Positions 35,427 to 44,457 are shown, numbered from the stretch's first letter. The stretch: 64,000 nt of DNA from Spirilliplanes yamanashiensis (GCF_016863475.1 NZ_BOOY01000029.1:144555-208554); one strand, 5' to 3'. Notes: a model not told the origin generated them from the letters alone. Numbers and translations are program-made.

Positions 35427-35893
35427 GCCTGCCGCGCCGGCCGGGCCCGCAGCGCCGCGAGGGCCCGGTCGGCGTGGTCGGTCATGTTCAGCTCGCTGTG
35501 GATGACGTCGACCACCCGCCGGTCGGTGCCGATCACGAACGTCATCCGGCGGCTGCTCAGCGCGCCGAGCGGCAGCCGCCGCCGGACCCCCATCCGCTCC
35601 GCCACCGCCTGATCAGGATCGGACAGCAGCGGGTAGTCGAAGCCGTGCCGGTCCGCGAACTCGGCCTGCCGCTCCACCGCGTCGCGGCTGATCCCGACCC
35701 GCTGGGCGCCCACGGCGGCGAACTCGGCGGCCAGGTCGCGGAAGTGGCAGCTCTCCTTGGTGCATCCGGTGGTCATCGCCGCCGGGTAGAAGAACAGCAC
35801 CACCGGTCCGTCCCGCAGCAGGTCGGTCAACCGGCGGGGGGTGCCCGTCTGGTCCGCCAGCTCGAAGTCCTCCACCAGATCGCCGACGCGCAC
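35423..35893 (-). CDS. bcp: Thioredoxin-dependent peroxiredoxin (BCP/PrxQ type)
   Basis: Cytoplasmic peroxiredoxin of 156 residues that reduces hydrogen peroxide and organic hydroperoxides. The active site is FFYPAAMTTGCTKESCHFRDL, with peroxidatic Cys and the resolving Cys five residues later as in the atypical two-cysteine PrxQ/BCP group. The typical QRVGISRDAVERQAEFADRHGFDYPLLSD follows. GTG 35893 is preceded by GGGGAGGGG and gives the normal N-terminus VRVGDLVEDFEL. Stop codons of this gene and zwf coincide (CTAG at 35423-35426), so no space remains for a terminator between the convergent genes. Confidence 0.93.
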   Translation of the reverse strand: MRVGDLVEDFELADQTGTPRRLTDLLRDGPVVLFFYPAAMTTGCTKESCHFRDLAAEFAAVGAQRVGISRDAVERQAEFADRHGFDYPLLSDPDQAVAERMGVRRRLPLGALSSRRMTFVIGTDRRVVDVIHSELNMTDHADRALAALRARPARQA

Positions 35894-36067
35894 CGGACCA
35901 CCCCTCCCCCGGCCACCGTTCGGCCGGCCGCCCGTCGACCCTACCGGGCCGCCGCGCAAGATCAATCCGTGTCGATTACAGCGGAATCGCCGGGAGCGCC
36001 TAGGGTGAAGGGACCCCCGTCCGCTCCGACCCCCTCCCCGTTCACCCCTCTCACCGGAAGCGACACC

Positions 36068-36424
36068 ATGCAGGTCTCGGTCGCGCACCGCCCCCCGAAC
36101 ACGGCCGTACTGACGCTGCGCGGCTCCCTCGACATCGACACCGCGCCCGCCCTGCGCGCCAACCTCCGCCGCCTCGTCGAACGCCCCGCCCCGCACGTCG
36201 TCGTCGACGTCGCCGGCCTGGACTTCGTCGACTCGATGGGCATCGGCGTGCTGGTCACGGGCCACAGCCGGGCGATGGAGCACAACGGCTGGGTCCGGCT
36301 CGCCGGGCCCTCGTCGTTCCTGCGCCGCCTGCTCGACACCCTCGGTCTCGGCGAGCACCTCGAGCTGTACCCGGACGTCGACGCGGCCATCGCCGGCGCC
36401 GGCACGGGCACCGCCCAGGCGTAA
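36068..36424 (+). CDS. STAS-domain anti-sigma factor antagonist
   Basis: Protein of 118 residues consisting of one STAS domain. Anti-anti-sigma factors bind a partner-switching kinase until phosphorylated; the expected serine is in LDFVDSMGIGVLV (about residue 58). Other family segments are LTLRGSLDIDTAPALRANL and LGLGEHLELYPDVDAAI. No RsbW-type kinase, phosphatase or sigma factor lies nearby, so the partner is encoded elsewhere. ATG 36068 is used because the preceding sequence (polypyrimidine-rich, from about 36010) does not read as a domain extension. A strong terminator hairpin follows 14 bases after the stop. Confidence 0.9.
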   Translation: MQVSVAHRPPNTAVLTLRGSLDIDTAPALRANLRRLVERPAPHVVVDVAGLDFVDSMGIGVLVTGHSRAMEHNGWVRLAGPSSFLRRLLDTLGLGEHLELYPDVDAAIAGAGTGTAQA

Positions 36425-36437
36425 CCCTCCGGCACCG

Positions 36438-36476
36438 CGAGGCGCCGCGCCCCCGCTGCGGGGACGCGGCGCCTCG
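36438..36476. terminator. Bidirectional terminator hairpin
   Basis: Perfect 12-bp stem CGAGGCGCCGCG/CGCGGCGCCTCG, extended inward by a further 4-bp CCCC/GGGG after one mismatch, with a GCTGC loop. It lies exactly between the convergent STAS gene (ends 36424) and metzincin gene (ends 36490), so it can serve both. Confidence 0.8.
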
Positions 36477-36489
36477 TGCGTGCGGGGTG

Positions 36490-38427
36490 TCAGCTGGTGA
36501 CGCCGAACACCACCCGGCCCAGCGTGTTCTCCACGCCGGTGAAGCCCTCGCCGGGGTTGAAGTCGTCGTGGCCGAAGTCCACGTCGATGTCGTCCGCGGT
36601 GCCGCCGACGCCGTCGGGGCCCACGCCGAACATGTTCGGGAAGTTGCCGCCCTGGTCCATGAGGTCGGGGTGCGGGTTGAACTGGTCGACGTGCCAGTTG
36701 CCGAAGAAGTGCCCGGCCTCGTGGCTGACGACGTTGCCGAACGCCCGGCCGACGAACGCGATCCGGTCGCTGGCCGGGGTCAGGTAGGTGTTCAGGGTGT
36801 ACGACTCACCGGCCGGCTCGCTCAGGTAGTCGAGCAGCACCAGCGCCGTCTCCTGGGTGTTGAAGTTGCCCGGGTCGATGGTCTGGGCGATGCCGATGGT
36901 GTCCACACCGGACTCGTCGACGGTGCCGCCGATGATGACCCGGCTGACGTTCGGCTTGCCGAAGGTGTCGGCGTGGTCGCGGCTGTTCGTCACCTTGATC
37001 TTGAACCGGGTGTTCAGGCCGGAGTCGATGAGGTCCTGCCGGACGTTCTCCTCCACCGCGGCGACGACGGCGTCGATGACCGCGTCCTCGTCGAGCCGGG
37101 TCAGGCCCCACCGCGACAGGAAGCCCGCGAACGGGCTGAGCTGCACGACGCCCGGGCCGCCCCAGACCGCCGTGTTGACCCGCGCCCCGTCGAAGTCGAG
37201 GAAAAGCGTCTGCACCGGCTTGTTCTTCTCCAGCACCGGGCGGTACGCCTCGACCGTGATGTCGTAGCTGCCCGCCGTGGCGGCGCTGACCGCCACGAAG
37301 TGCCAGCCGGCCTCCTCCGCGACGTGCTCGGTGACGGCGTTGCCGCCGCCGGGCAGCGGCGACTCGATCGGGTACAGGGCGCTGGCGTCCTGGCCGGAGC
37401 CGTGCGCCAGGCGCGGCAGCGTGTCGTAGATGTCGAGCTGGGTGGCGGCGCCCTTGACGCTGGCGCCCAGCACGTCGCCCTTGCGCAGCTTCACCGCGTA
37501 GAAGTCGCGGTCGTCGACGGTCGCGCTGATCGTGACGTCGTACAGGCCGGTGCTGCCGCTGCGGTCGCCGCTCGCCGGGTCGTACGGGTCGGCGGGCAGG
37601 TTGCCGTAGCCGGCGACGACCAGGAAGTACGGGCCGGGCGCGGGCACCGGGAAGCGCAGGTAGCTGTCGCGGTCGAGGCCGACGTCGTCGTTGCGGGCGA
37701 CGGGCGCGCCCGCCGCGTCGTAGAGCACCACGATGGAGTCGAGGTCGCTGGCCGGGGTGTCGACGTCGACGACGATCACCTGCCCGGCGGTGGCCGCGAT
37801 CCGGTAGAAGTCGAAGTCGCCGGTGCCGGTGCCGGCGGTGCCGTGTGGGCCGTCGCCGATCGTGGAGCCGGGGATGCGCACGCCGTTCGTGCTGCCGCCG
37901 AGGCCCAGGTCGGACGCCAGGGTGATCGACCCGTTGTCCTCGCTGAACGGGGTGCGGCTGGCCGGGCTCGGGCGCTGCGGGCTGAGGGCGCCGAGCACCC
38001 GCGCCTTCGGGTTCTTGCCGGCGGCGGTGCCGAAGTCGCGGACGAGCTGGCCCGCGGACGGCTCGTCGTTGCCGCCCCAGGTGCCGGCGGGCTCGTCCTC
38101 GTCGACGACGAGCGGCGGCAGCGCCACGGCGCGCGACGCGCGGGCGCGCTGCTTGGCCTCCGCGGCGGCCTGCTTCTCCAGGCGGTTGACCCAGCCGGAG
38201 TAGTCGGCCTTCGCCGGGTCGGGCAGCAGGGCCAGGAACGGGTTCGGGCCCGCGGGCGCGGCGCCGGCCGCGGCCTTGGGCGCGACCGGGATGCCCGCGG
38301 CGAGCGCGGCGGCGTCCGCGGCGCTCGGTGCGGAGCCGCCCGCCGGCGCGGCGGTGGCCGCTGCGGCGGGTGTCAGCGCGACGAAGCCCAGCAGGCAGGC
38401 TCCCAGAGTCGCGACGGTTCGGCGCAT
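36490..38427 (-). CDS. Secreted metzincin-type zinc metalloprotease with pre-peptidase (PPC-like) domains
   Basis: Exported protein of 645 residues. Signal peptide 1-27 (LGACLLGFVALTPAAAATAA). Residues 30-160 are Ala/Pro-rich, a probable propeptide. Two beta-sandwich pre-peptidase-like units follow (about 190-305 with DFDFYRIAATAGQVIVVDVDTPASDLDS, and about 310-405). The protease domain runs from about 410: TLFLDFDGARVN, then the zinc site HEAGHFFGNWH (569-579, exactly HExxHxxGxxH) and a methionine turn at DLMDQGG. The end has acidic loops (DGVGGTADDIDVDFG) that may bind calcium. Function as an extracellular endopeptidase is inferred from these motifs. It is a single-gene unit with a terminator downstream. 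Confidence 0.85.
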   Translation of the reverse strand: MRRTVATLGACLLGFVALTPAAAATAAPAGGSAPSAADAAALAAGIPVAPKAAAGAAPAGPNPFLALLPDPAKADYSGWVNRLEKQAAAEAKQRARASRAVALPPLVVDEDEPAGTWGGNDEPSAGQLVRDFGTAAGKNPKARVLGALSPQRPSPASRTPFSEDNGSITLASDLGLGGSTNGVRIPGSTIGDGPHGTAGTGTGDFDFYRIAATAGQVIVVDVDTPASDLDSIVVLYDAAGAPVARNDDVGLDRDSYLRFPVPAPGPYFLVVAGYGNLPADPYDPASGDRSGSTGLYDVTISATVDDRDFYAVKLRKGDVLGASVKGAATQLDIYDTLPRLAHGSGQDASALYPIESPLPGGGNAVTEHVAEEAGWHFVAVSAATAGSYDITVEAYRPVLEKNKPVQTLFLDFDGARVNTAVWGGPGVVQLSPFAGFLSRWGLTRLDEDAVIDAVVAAVEENVRQDLIDSGLNTRFKIKVTNSRDHADTFGKPNVSRVIIGGTVDESGVDTIGIAQTIDPGNFNTQETALVLLDYLSEPAGESYTLNTYLTPASDRIAFVGRAFGNVVSHEAGHFFGNWHVDQFNPHPDLMDQGGNFPNMFGVGPDGVGGTADDIDVDFGHDDFNPGEGFTGVENTLGRVVFGVTS

Positions 38428-38540
38428 GAAGTGTCCCCCTTCAGCCTCATCCGGGCTCCCGCCACGGACGGCAACGGGAACGCTACTGAAGGGCGCGGAC
38501 GAAATCTACCCGTCTCGATGTCGCATGCCCGTCCACAGTG

Positions 38541-39575
38541 TCAGGCCGCGACCGAGCTCAGCGCCGCCACCGCCGCGCCCCGCGCGCCCGCCATGTCCAG
38601 GTCGGGCACCAGGGCGAACGCGGCCGCCCGCGCCTGCTCCAGCCGCAGCTGCGTGTGCTCCTGCACGGTGGTCAGGAACCACTGCCGGAACGCCGGCTCG
38701 GCCTCCACCACCCCGCCGCCGAGGAAGTACGCCGCCGGGTCGGTGAAGTTCGCCGCGATCGTGAACAGCCGCCCGATCGCCTGCGCCTGCTGGCCGAACA
38801 CCGCCCGGGCCAGCGGGTCGCCGCGCTCGCCGTAGCCGCGCAGCAGCTTCGCCGCCCGGGCGACGGGCTGCGCCGCCAGCTCGTGGTCCGGGAACCGGGT
38901 CAGCCAGTACGGCAGCAGGTTGTTGGCGATGCCGGTGAGCGAGGCGATGCTCTCCACGTCGCCCAGGAAGCCGCAGTTGCACCGCGGCACCGGCTGGTCG
39001 TCCTCCAGCAGCCCGTGCAGCGGGATCTGCACGTGGCCCAGCTCGCCGGCCATGCCCGCGACGCCGCTGATGACCCGGCCCTGCTCGACGACGCCGCCGC
39101 CGAGCCCGGTGCCGACGATCGCCGCCACCGACGAGCGCACCGCCGCGTCCTCGCCGAAGTGCGCGTGGTGGGCGTAGAGCGCGGCCGCGTTGGCGTCGTT
39201 GTGGTAGACCACCGGCAGGCCGATGCGGGTCTCCAGCGCCGTGCGGATGTCGAAGCCGAACCACTCGGGGGCCGAGAAGTTCGTCGAGCCCTTCGACGAG
39301 ATGACGCCGTCGGCGCTGGCCGGGCCGGGCGTGTCCAGCCCCACCGCCCGCACCAGCGTGCGCGGCGTGCTCGTCAGCTCCAGGATGTTCTCGAACGCCT
39401 CGGCCAGCGACTCGACCGCCACCGCGGGTCCCTCGAGCACCCGGCTGGGGTTCTCCACCAGGCGGTCCACCAGATAGCGACCCGTGGCGTCGAGCACGGT
39501 CGCGTTGTTGCAGGTGCCGCCGTTGTCGAGGCCGACCACCACCCAGCTGGCCGGCGTGCGCACCGTGAGAGTCAC
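38541..39575 (-). CDS. Divergent ROK-family sugar kinase-like protein
   Basis: Protein of 344 residues with a ROK fold: phosphate loop VVGLDNGGTCNNATVLD (10-26), catalytic base in YHNDANAAALYAHH, adenosine-side IVGTGLGGGVV and GELGHVQIP with the zinc histidine. It differs from typical glucokinases: the cysteine-rich zinc motif reads CNCGFLGDVES, with aspartate where the third cysteine of CxCGxxGCxE is expected, and GGT is followed by Cys rather than Lys. Activity on glucose or another sugar is therefore uncertain. There is no N-terminal DNA-binding domain, so it is not a ROK repressor. GTG 39575 gives the usual N-terminus. It is divergent from the DUF1800 gene across 156 bases. Confidence 0.83.
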   Translation of the reverse strand: MTLTVRTPASWVVVGLDNGGTCNNATVLDATGRYLVDRLVENPSRVLEGPAVAVESLAEAFENILELTSTPRTLVRAVGLDTPGPASADGVISSKGSTNFSAPEWFGFDIRTALETRIGLPVVYHNDANAAALYAHHAHFGEDAAVRSSVAAIVGTGLGGGVVEQGRVISGVAGMAGELGHVQIPLHGLLEDDQPVPRCNCGFLGDVESIASLTGIANNLLPYWLTRFPDHELAAQPVARAAKLLRGYGERGDPLARAVFGQQAQAIGRLFTIAANFTDPAAYFLGGGVVEAEPAFRQWFLTTVQEHTQLRLEQARAAAFALVPDLDMAGARGAAVAALSSVAA

Positions 39576-39731
39576 GATGCCGACTCTACGGCCGCGCCCC
39601 GCCCCCGGCGACAGCTGCGCGAAACCGGAACCGCGCCCGGCCGGGTGCCGGCCGGGCGTGGACCGGTGGCGGGTGGGTTGCGCCGCCCGGGTACCGCTCA
39701 GCGGGGTGCCGGGCACCCCGATCGGAGCGCC

Positions 39732-41273
39732 ATGACGGTCGCCGAAACCACCCGCCGCCACGTCCTCGCCGGTGCCGCCGCCGTCGGCGCCACCGCCCTC
39801 GCCGGGAGCCTGCTGGGTGCCGCGCCGGCCGCCGCCGCCACGGCCACCGCCGAGGTGACCAACCGCTCGCTGGTCGGCGAGGACCAGGCCCTGCACCTGC
39901 TGCGCCGGGCGACCTACGGCCCCACCCCGCAGAGCATCGCCGAGCTCAAGGCGCTGGGCGTCAGCGCCTGGCTGGACCGCCAGCTCAACCCGGCCGCCAT
40001 CGCCGACCCCGCCTGCGACGGACTGCTCGCCCGCCTGCCGCTCGTCGGCCTCGACATCACCCGGACCCGCGCGCAGCTGGCCAAGAACTCCTACGACGGG
40101 TTCAAGCAGCTGGGCCGCGCCACCGTCGCCCGGGCGATCTGGAGCAACCGGCAGCTGCTGGAGACCGTCGTCGAGTTCTGGCGCAACCACCTGCACGTCG
40201 CCGCCCCGTCCAGCGGCGTGTGGGACAGCCGCTGCGACTACGACCGCACCGTCGTGCGCGCGCACGCCCTGGGCCGGTTCGCCGACATGCTCAAGGCCAG
40301 CGCCCGCCACCCGGCCATGCTGACCTACCTCGACAACCGCTCGTCGACCCGGTCCAAGCCGAACGAGAACTACGCCCGCGAGCTGCTGGAGCTGCACACC
40401 GTCGGGCTGATCTACAGCGAGGACGACGTGAAGCACGGCGCCCGGCTGCTGTCCGGCATGACCGTCTCGTCGGCCGGCACGTATGTCTACGACACCGCGC
40501 GGCACGCCACCGGCGCCGTGTCCATCCTCGGCTTCAGCCACGCCAACGCCGTCGCCGACGGCGAGAGCGCCGCCCTGGCGTACCTCGACCACCTCGCCAT
40601 GCACCCGGCCACCGCCCGCACCATCGCCCGCAAGCTGGTCGTGCGCTTCGTCGCCGACGAGCCGCCGGCGACGCTGGTCGACGCCCTCGCGAAGGTGTAC
40701 CTCGACAACCGCACCGCGATCGTGCCGGTGCTGCGGGCCCTGTTCACCTCGTCGGAGTTCGCCGCGTCCGTCGGCGCCAAGACCCGCACGCCGCTGGAGG
40801 ACCTGGCCGCCACCGTCCGCGCCCTCGGCCTCGGCCCCGAGGCGACCGGCACCGCCGGCCTCGACGCCCTGTACAACGGCCTGGTCAACGCCGGGCACGC
40901 GCCGATGCGGTGGAGCCCGCCGAACGGCTTCCCCGACGTGGCCGCCGCGTGGGCGTCGCCGTCGGCGTTCCTGCTGCGCTGCAACAGCCACCTCAACCTG
41001 GCCGCCGGCTGGTACCCCAAGCAGCTCACCCGCCCCGCGGACCTGCTCAAGGCGCTGGTGCCCGTCCGGCCCGTCACCTACGGCGGCCTCGTCGACGCCC
41101 TCGCCGTCCGGCTGATCGGCGTCAAGCTGCCCCCGGCCCAGACCGCCGCGGTGCTCAGTGTCACCGGCAAGCTGCCGACCAGTTCTCTGAGCAGCACCGA
41201 CACCGCGGTCGCCGGCCACCTGCCGTACCTGATCGCGCTCGTCCTGGACGCGCCCGCCTTCTCCGTTAGGTGA
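39732..41273 (+). CDS. DUF1800 family Tat-exported protein
   Basis: Protein of 513 residues. It begins with a twin-arginine-like leader (TTRRHVLAGAAAVGATALAGSLLGAAPAAAA, residues 6-36). The DUF1800 domain starts at DQALHLLRRATYGPTPQSIAELKALGVSAWLDRQL and includes FWRNHLHV, SKPNENYARELLELHTVG (a highly conserved family core) and KLVVRFVADEPP. The function of the family is unknown; these proteins nearly always pair with a DUF1501 protein, as they do here through a GTGA overlap. ATG 39732 is chosen because the leader follows directly. Confidence 0.9.
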   Translation: MTVAETTRRHVLAGAAAVGATALAGSLLGAAPAAAATATAEVTNRSLVGEDQALHLLRRATYGPTPQSIAELKALGVSAWLDRQLNPAAIADPACDGLLARLPLVGLDITRTRAQLAKNSYDGFKQLGRATVARAIWSNRQLLETVVEFWRNHLHVAAPSSGVWDSRCDYDRTVVRAHALGRFADMLKASARHPAMLTYLDNRSSTRSKPNENYARELLELHTVGLIYSEDDVKHGARLLSGMTVSSAGTYVYDTARHATGAVSILGFSHANAVADGESAALAYLDHLAMHPATARTIARKLVVRFVADEPPATLVDALAKVYLDNRTAIVPVLRALFTSSEFAASVGAKTRTPLEDLAATVRALGLGPEATGTAGLDALYNGLVNAGHAPMRWSPPNGFPDVAAAWASPSAFLLRCNSHLNLAAGWYPKQLTRPADLLKALVPVRPVTYGGLVDALAVRLIGVKLPPAQTAAVLSVTGKLPTSSLSSTDTAVAGHLPYLIALVLDAPAFSVR

Positions 41274-42541
41274 ATCCTGTGACCTGTTGCGAAGAGATGA
41301 CCGCCATGTCCCGGCGCGGCCTGCTCGGCCGCGCACTCACCGCCGGCGCCGCGGGCGCCCTCGCGGGCCTGGCCGGCGAGGGCCTGTCCACCCGGCTGGC
41401 CTTCGCCGACGCCGGCACCCCGCCCGGCGACGTGCTCGTCGTCGTGTCGCTGCGCGGCGGCTTCGACGGCCTCACCGCGATCGCCCCGATCGGCGACCCC
41501 GCCTACTACGCGGCGCGGCCCACCATCGCGCTGCCCAAGGCCCAGGCCATCGCCGGCGACGGCATGTTCGGGCTGCACCCGGCGCTGGCGCCGCTGCTGC
41601 CGCTGTGGCAGGGCGGGCAGCTCGCCGCCGTGCACGCCGTCGGCCAGGCGAACCCCAGCCGCTCGCACTTCGCCGCCATGGAGGAGATGGAGCGCGCCGC
41701 CGCCGGCACGTCCGTGCGCACCGGCTGGCTCGACCGGCTGCTCACCGCCACCGGCGCCACCGACCCGCTGTCCGGCGCCTCCGTCGGCTCCGCCATGCCG
41801 GGCCGCCTGCTCGCCGGGCCCGCCCCCGACATCGCCCTGCCGTCCGTCGACGGGTTCACCCTCGCCGGCGAGAGCAGCAAGCGGAAGATGGCCGCCGCCC
41901 TGCGCGGCCTCTACGCCGACGCCCCCGAGCCGCTCGCGGCGGTGGCCCGCTCCGCCGACGCCGCGCTCGCCGGGACCGGCGCCCTGCGCGCCGCCGGGTA
42001 CACCCCCGCCAACGGCGCCGTCTACCCCGCCACCCCGCTCGGCGGCGCCCTCAAGGACGTCGCCCGGCTCATCAAGGGCGGCGTCGGCCTGCGCGCCGCC
42101 GCCGTGGACTCCGGCGACTGGGACATGCACGAGGGCCTCGGCACCGCCGTCAAGGGCCAGCGCATGTTCGACAACCTGACCGCCACGGCCACCGCCCTCG
42201 CCGCGTTCGCCGCCGACCTCGGCGCCGACGGCATGAAGAGCGTCACCGTCGTCACCGTCAGCGAGTTCGGCCGCCGGGTCGCCGAGAACGGCTCCAAGGG
42301 CGTCGACCACGGGTACGGCAACGCCATGCTGCTGCTCGGCGGCGGCCTGCGCGGCGGCAAGGTGTACGGGACGTGGCCCGGCCTCGCCCCGGACCGGCTG
42401 GTGGCCGGCGACCTGGCCGCCACCACCGACTACCGCGCCGTGATCGGCGAGATCCTGCAGCAGCGGTGCGGCGTCGGCGCGCTCACCGACGTGTTCCCCG
42501 GCGTCACGCCCACCTCGTTCGGGCTCGCCGCGGCCCGCTGA
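41270..42541 (+). CDS. DUF1501 family Tat-exported protein
   Basis: Protein of 423 residues from GTG 41270, which overlaps the TGA of the DUF1800 gene; ATG 41297 or 41306 just before the Tat motif SRRGLLGR are alternatives. The leader ends near TRLAFADA. The DUF1501 domain, related to the alkaline phosphatase/sulfatase fold, shows VLVVVSLRGGFDGL at its start, HAVGQANPSRSHFAAMEEMER, SGDWDMHEGLG, VTVSEFGRRVAENGSKGVDHGYGNAMLLLGGGLRGG near the end with conserved Glu, Arg, Asp and His. A hydrolase role is suspected from the fold but not shown. Partner of the DUF1800 protein outside the membrane. Confidence 0.9.
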   Translation: MNPVTCCEEMTAMSRRGLLGRALTAGAAGALAGLAGEGLSTRLAFADAGTPPGDVLVVVSLRGGFDGLTAIAPIGDPAYYAARPTIALPKAQAIAGDGMFGLHPALAPLLPLWQGGQLAAVHAVGQANPSRSHFAAMEEMERAAAGTSVRTGWLDRLLTATGATDPLSGASVGSAMPGRLLAGPAPDIALPSVDGFTLAGESSKRKMAAALRGLYADAPEPLAAVARSADAALAGTGALRAAGYTPANGAVYPATPLGGALKDVARLIKGGVGLRAAAVDSGDWDMHEGLGTAVKGQRMFDNLTATATALAAFAADLGADGMKSVTVVTVSEFGRRVAENGSKGVDHGYGNAMLLLGGGLRGGKVYGTWPGLAPDRLVAGDLAATTDYRAVIGEILQQRCGVGALTDVFPGVTPTSFGLAAAR

Positions 42542-42589
42542 CGCGCCGCGCGGCCCGGCCGCCGCCGCCGGGCCGTACGCTCGGCGGTG

Positions 42590-44035
42590 ATGGACGCCGC
42601 CCACCGCCCCGACACCCGCCCCGACTCCGGCCACACCGTCTTCGCGACGGGCGACCACGCCGGTTACGTGACGCTGCGCCGCGCCGGGCGCCCCCGCCGC
42701 GAGCGCTACGAGATGGGCCGCGCGCTGCGCGACGCCACCCCGCGGACGTCGCTCGCCGACTGGTCGCCGCCGGCCGGGCGGGCCGACCCGGTCGAGCTGA
42801 TCCGCTCGGCCCACGCCGGCCGCGTCGACTGGCTCATCCCGGTGCGCATCGCCCGGATGGCGGCGTCGCCGTACGCGTTCCTGCGCGGCTCGGCCAACAT
42901 CATGGCCGCCGACTTCGCGGCGCTGCCGTACACCGGCATCACGCCGATCATCTGCGGCGACGCCCACCTGGGCAACTTCGGCTTCTACGCGTCCCCGGAG
43001 CGGCAGCTCGTCTTCGACCTCAACGACTTCGACGAGGCGCACCCCGGCCCGTGGGAGTGGGACCTGCGGCGGCTGGTGGTCAGCGTGTGGGTGGCCGGCC
43101 GGCAGAACGGGTCGGCCGAGAAGGACTGCGCCAACGCCGTGCAGGAGTGCGTGTCGTCGTACCGGGTGCAGCTCGCCACGCTCAGCGAGCAGCCGCTGCT
43201 GGCCCGCTCGTTCGACCGGCTCGACGTCGAGGGCATGCGCAGCGCGGCCGAGAGCGCCAAGCTGCGCGCCGAGATCGGCCGGGCCGAGCGGCGCGCCCGC
43301 CGGCGCACCAGCGACCGGGCGCTGCCCCGGTTCACCGAGCAGCACGACGGCCGGCTGCGCATCGTGCAGGAGCCGCCGCTGATCACCCGGCCGCAGCCGC
43401 ACGACGCCGAGCGGCTGGCCGAGGCGCTCGACTCCTACCTGCGCACGCTGCCGCCGCACTGGGCGCGCATCCTCGGCGGCTACACGCTGGTCGACGTGGC
43501 GCACAAGGTCGTCGGCGTGGGCTCGGTCGGGCTGCGCGCCTACGTGGCGCTGCTCGAAGGTTCCAGCGCCGACGACGTGCTGTTCCTGCAGCTCAAGCAG
43601 GCCCGCCGGTCGGTGGTCGCGCCGTTCCAGCACGGCGACCAGGCCCGGCACTCGCACCAGGGCCAGCGGGTGGTGGAGTACCAGCAGGCGCTGCAGACCG
43701 TCAGCGACCCGCTGCTGGGCTGGACCGCCGTCGGCGAGACGCAGTACTACGTGCGCCAGTTCCGCGACATGAAGGGCGCCATCACCGTCGAGGGCATCTC
43801 CGCCGACGCGCTGGCCGACTACGCCGGGATCTGCGGCTCGCTGCTGGCCAAGAGCCACGCCCGGACCAGCGGTGCGTCGATGATCGCCGGGTACGTAGGC
43901 TCGGGCGACAAGCTGGACGAGGCGCTGTGCCGGTTCGCCCGGTCCTACGCGGATCAGGTGGAGTCGGACCACGCGGCGCTGCTGCGGGCGGTCGACGCCG
44001 GCGTCCTGCCCTGCGACCGGGAGCATGCGTACTGA
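42590..44035 (+). CDS. DUF2252 family protein
   Basis: Cytoplasmic protein of 481 residues with the DUF2252 core: PYAFLRGSANIMAADFAAL, ICGDAHLGNFGFYASPERQLVFDLNDFDEAHPGPWEWDLRRLVVS. These segments resemble the catalytic loop (GDxHxxNF) and metal-binding aspartate (DFD) of aminoglycoside-phosphotransferase-like kinases, so a small-molecule kinase is plausible but unproven. Later KQARRSVVAPF and VEGISADALADYAGICGSLLAKSHARTSG are also family segments. The start may be ATG 42590 or the GTG immediately before it. The stop overlaps the start of the next gene (TGATG), so the two are coupled. Confidence 0.88.
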   Translation: MDAAHRPDTRPDSGHTVFATGDHAGYVTLRRAGRPRRERYEMGRALRDATPRTSLADWSPPAGRADPVELIRSAHAGRVDWLIPVRIARMAASPYAFLRGSANIMAADFAALPYTGITPIICGDAHLGNFGFYASPERQLVFDLNDFDEAHPGPWEWDLRRLVVSVWVAGRQNGSAEKDCANAVQECVSSYRVQLATLSEQPLLARSFDRLDVEGMRSAAESAKLRAEIGRAERRARRRTSDRALPRFTEQHDGRLRIVQEPPLITRPQPHDAERLAEALDSYLRTLPPHWARILGGYTLVDVAHKVVGVGSVGLRAYVALLEGSSADDVLFLQLKQARRSVVAPFQHGDQARHSHQGQRVVEYQQALQTVSDPLLGWTAVGETQYYVRQFRDMKGAITVEGISADALADYAGICGSLLAKSHARTSGASMIAGYVGSGDKLDEALCRFARSYADQVESDHAALLRAVDAGVLPCDREHAY

Positions 44036-44457
44036 TGGGACGGCACACGATCGACCTCGGCGACCCCGGCCTGGTGGCCTTCTGGGCCGAGCGGCACCTC
44101 TGCTCGCTGACCACGTTGCGCGCCGACGGCACCCCGCATGTCGTCGCGGTCGGGGCGACCCTCGACCCGGAGGCCGGCCTGGCCCGGGTCATCACCTCCG
44201 GCGAGTCGTGGAAGGCGCGGCACGTCGCCGCCGCCGGGCCGCAGGGCGCGCCGGTGGCGATCTGCCAGGTCGACGGGCGGCGCTGGGCCACCGTGGAGGG
44301 CCTGGCCGTGGTGCGCGCCGAGCCGGAGGCGGTCGCCGAGGCCGAGCGCCGGTACGCCGAGCGCTACCGGGTGCCGCGCCCCAACCCGCGCCGCGTCGTC
44401 ATCGAGGTGCGCGTGACCCGGGTGATCGGGTCGATGACGCTGGTCACTGATAGCTGA
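44035..44457 (+). CDS. PPOX-class split-barrel flavin/F420-dependent protein
   Basis: Protein of 140 residues with the pyridoxamine-phosphate-oxidase-like split barrel: FWAERHLCSLTTLRADGTPHVVAVGATLDPE, VITSGESWKARHVAA, VAICQVDGRRWATVEGLAVV and ERYRVPRPNPRRVVIEVRV. This pattern matches the F420-dependent TIGR03618-type group common in actinobacteria, so a small F420- or FMN-linked reductase or cofactor-binding protein is likely; the substrate is unknown. ATG 44035 overlaps the stop of the DUF2252 gene by one base. The 3' end overlaps the convergent lipoprotein gene by 14 bases. Confidence 0.85.
   Translation: MGRHTIDLGDPGLVAFWAERHLCSLTTLRADGTPHVVAVGATLDPEAGLARVITSGESWKARHVAAAGPQGAPVAICQVDGRRWATVEGLAVVRAEPEAVAEAERRYAERYRVPRPNPRRVVIEVRVTRVIGSMTLVTDS

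Noticed and set aside
38541..41336. A long minus-strand frame covering the DUF1800 gene
   Set aside because: Only the ROK part (38541-39575) has domain motifs; the rest is antisense to the clearly coding DUF1800 gene.
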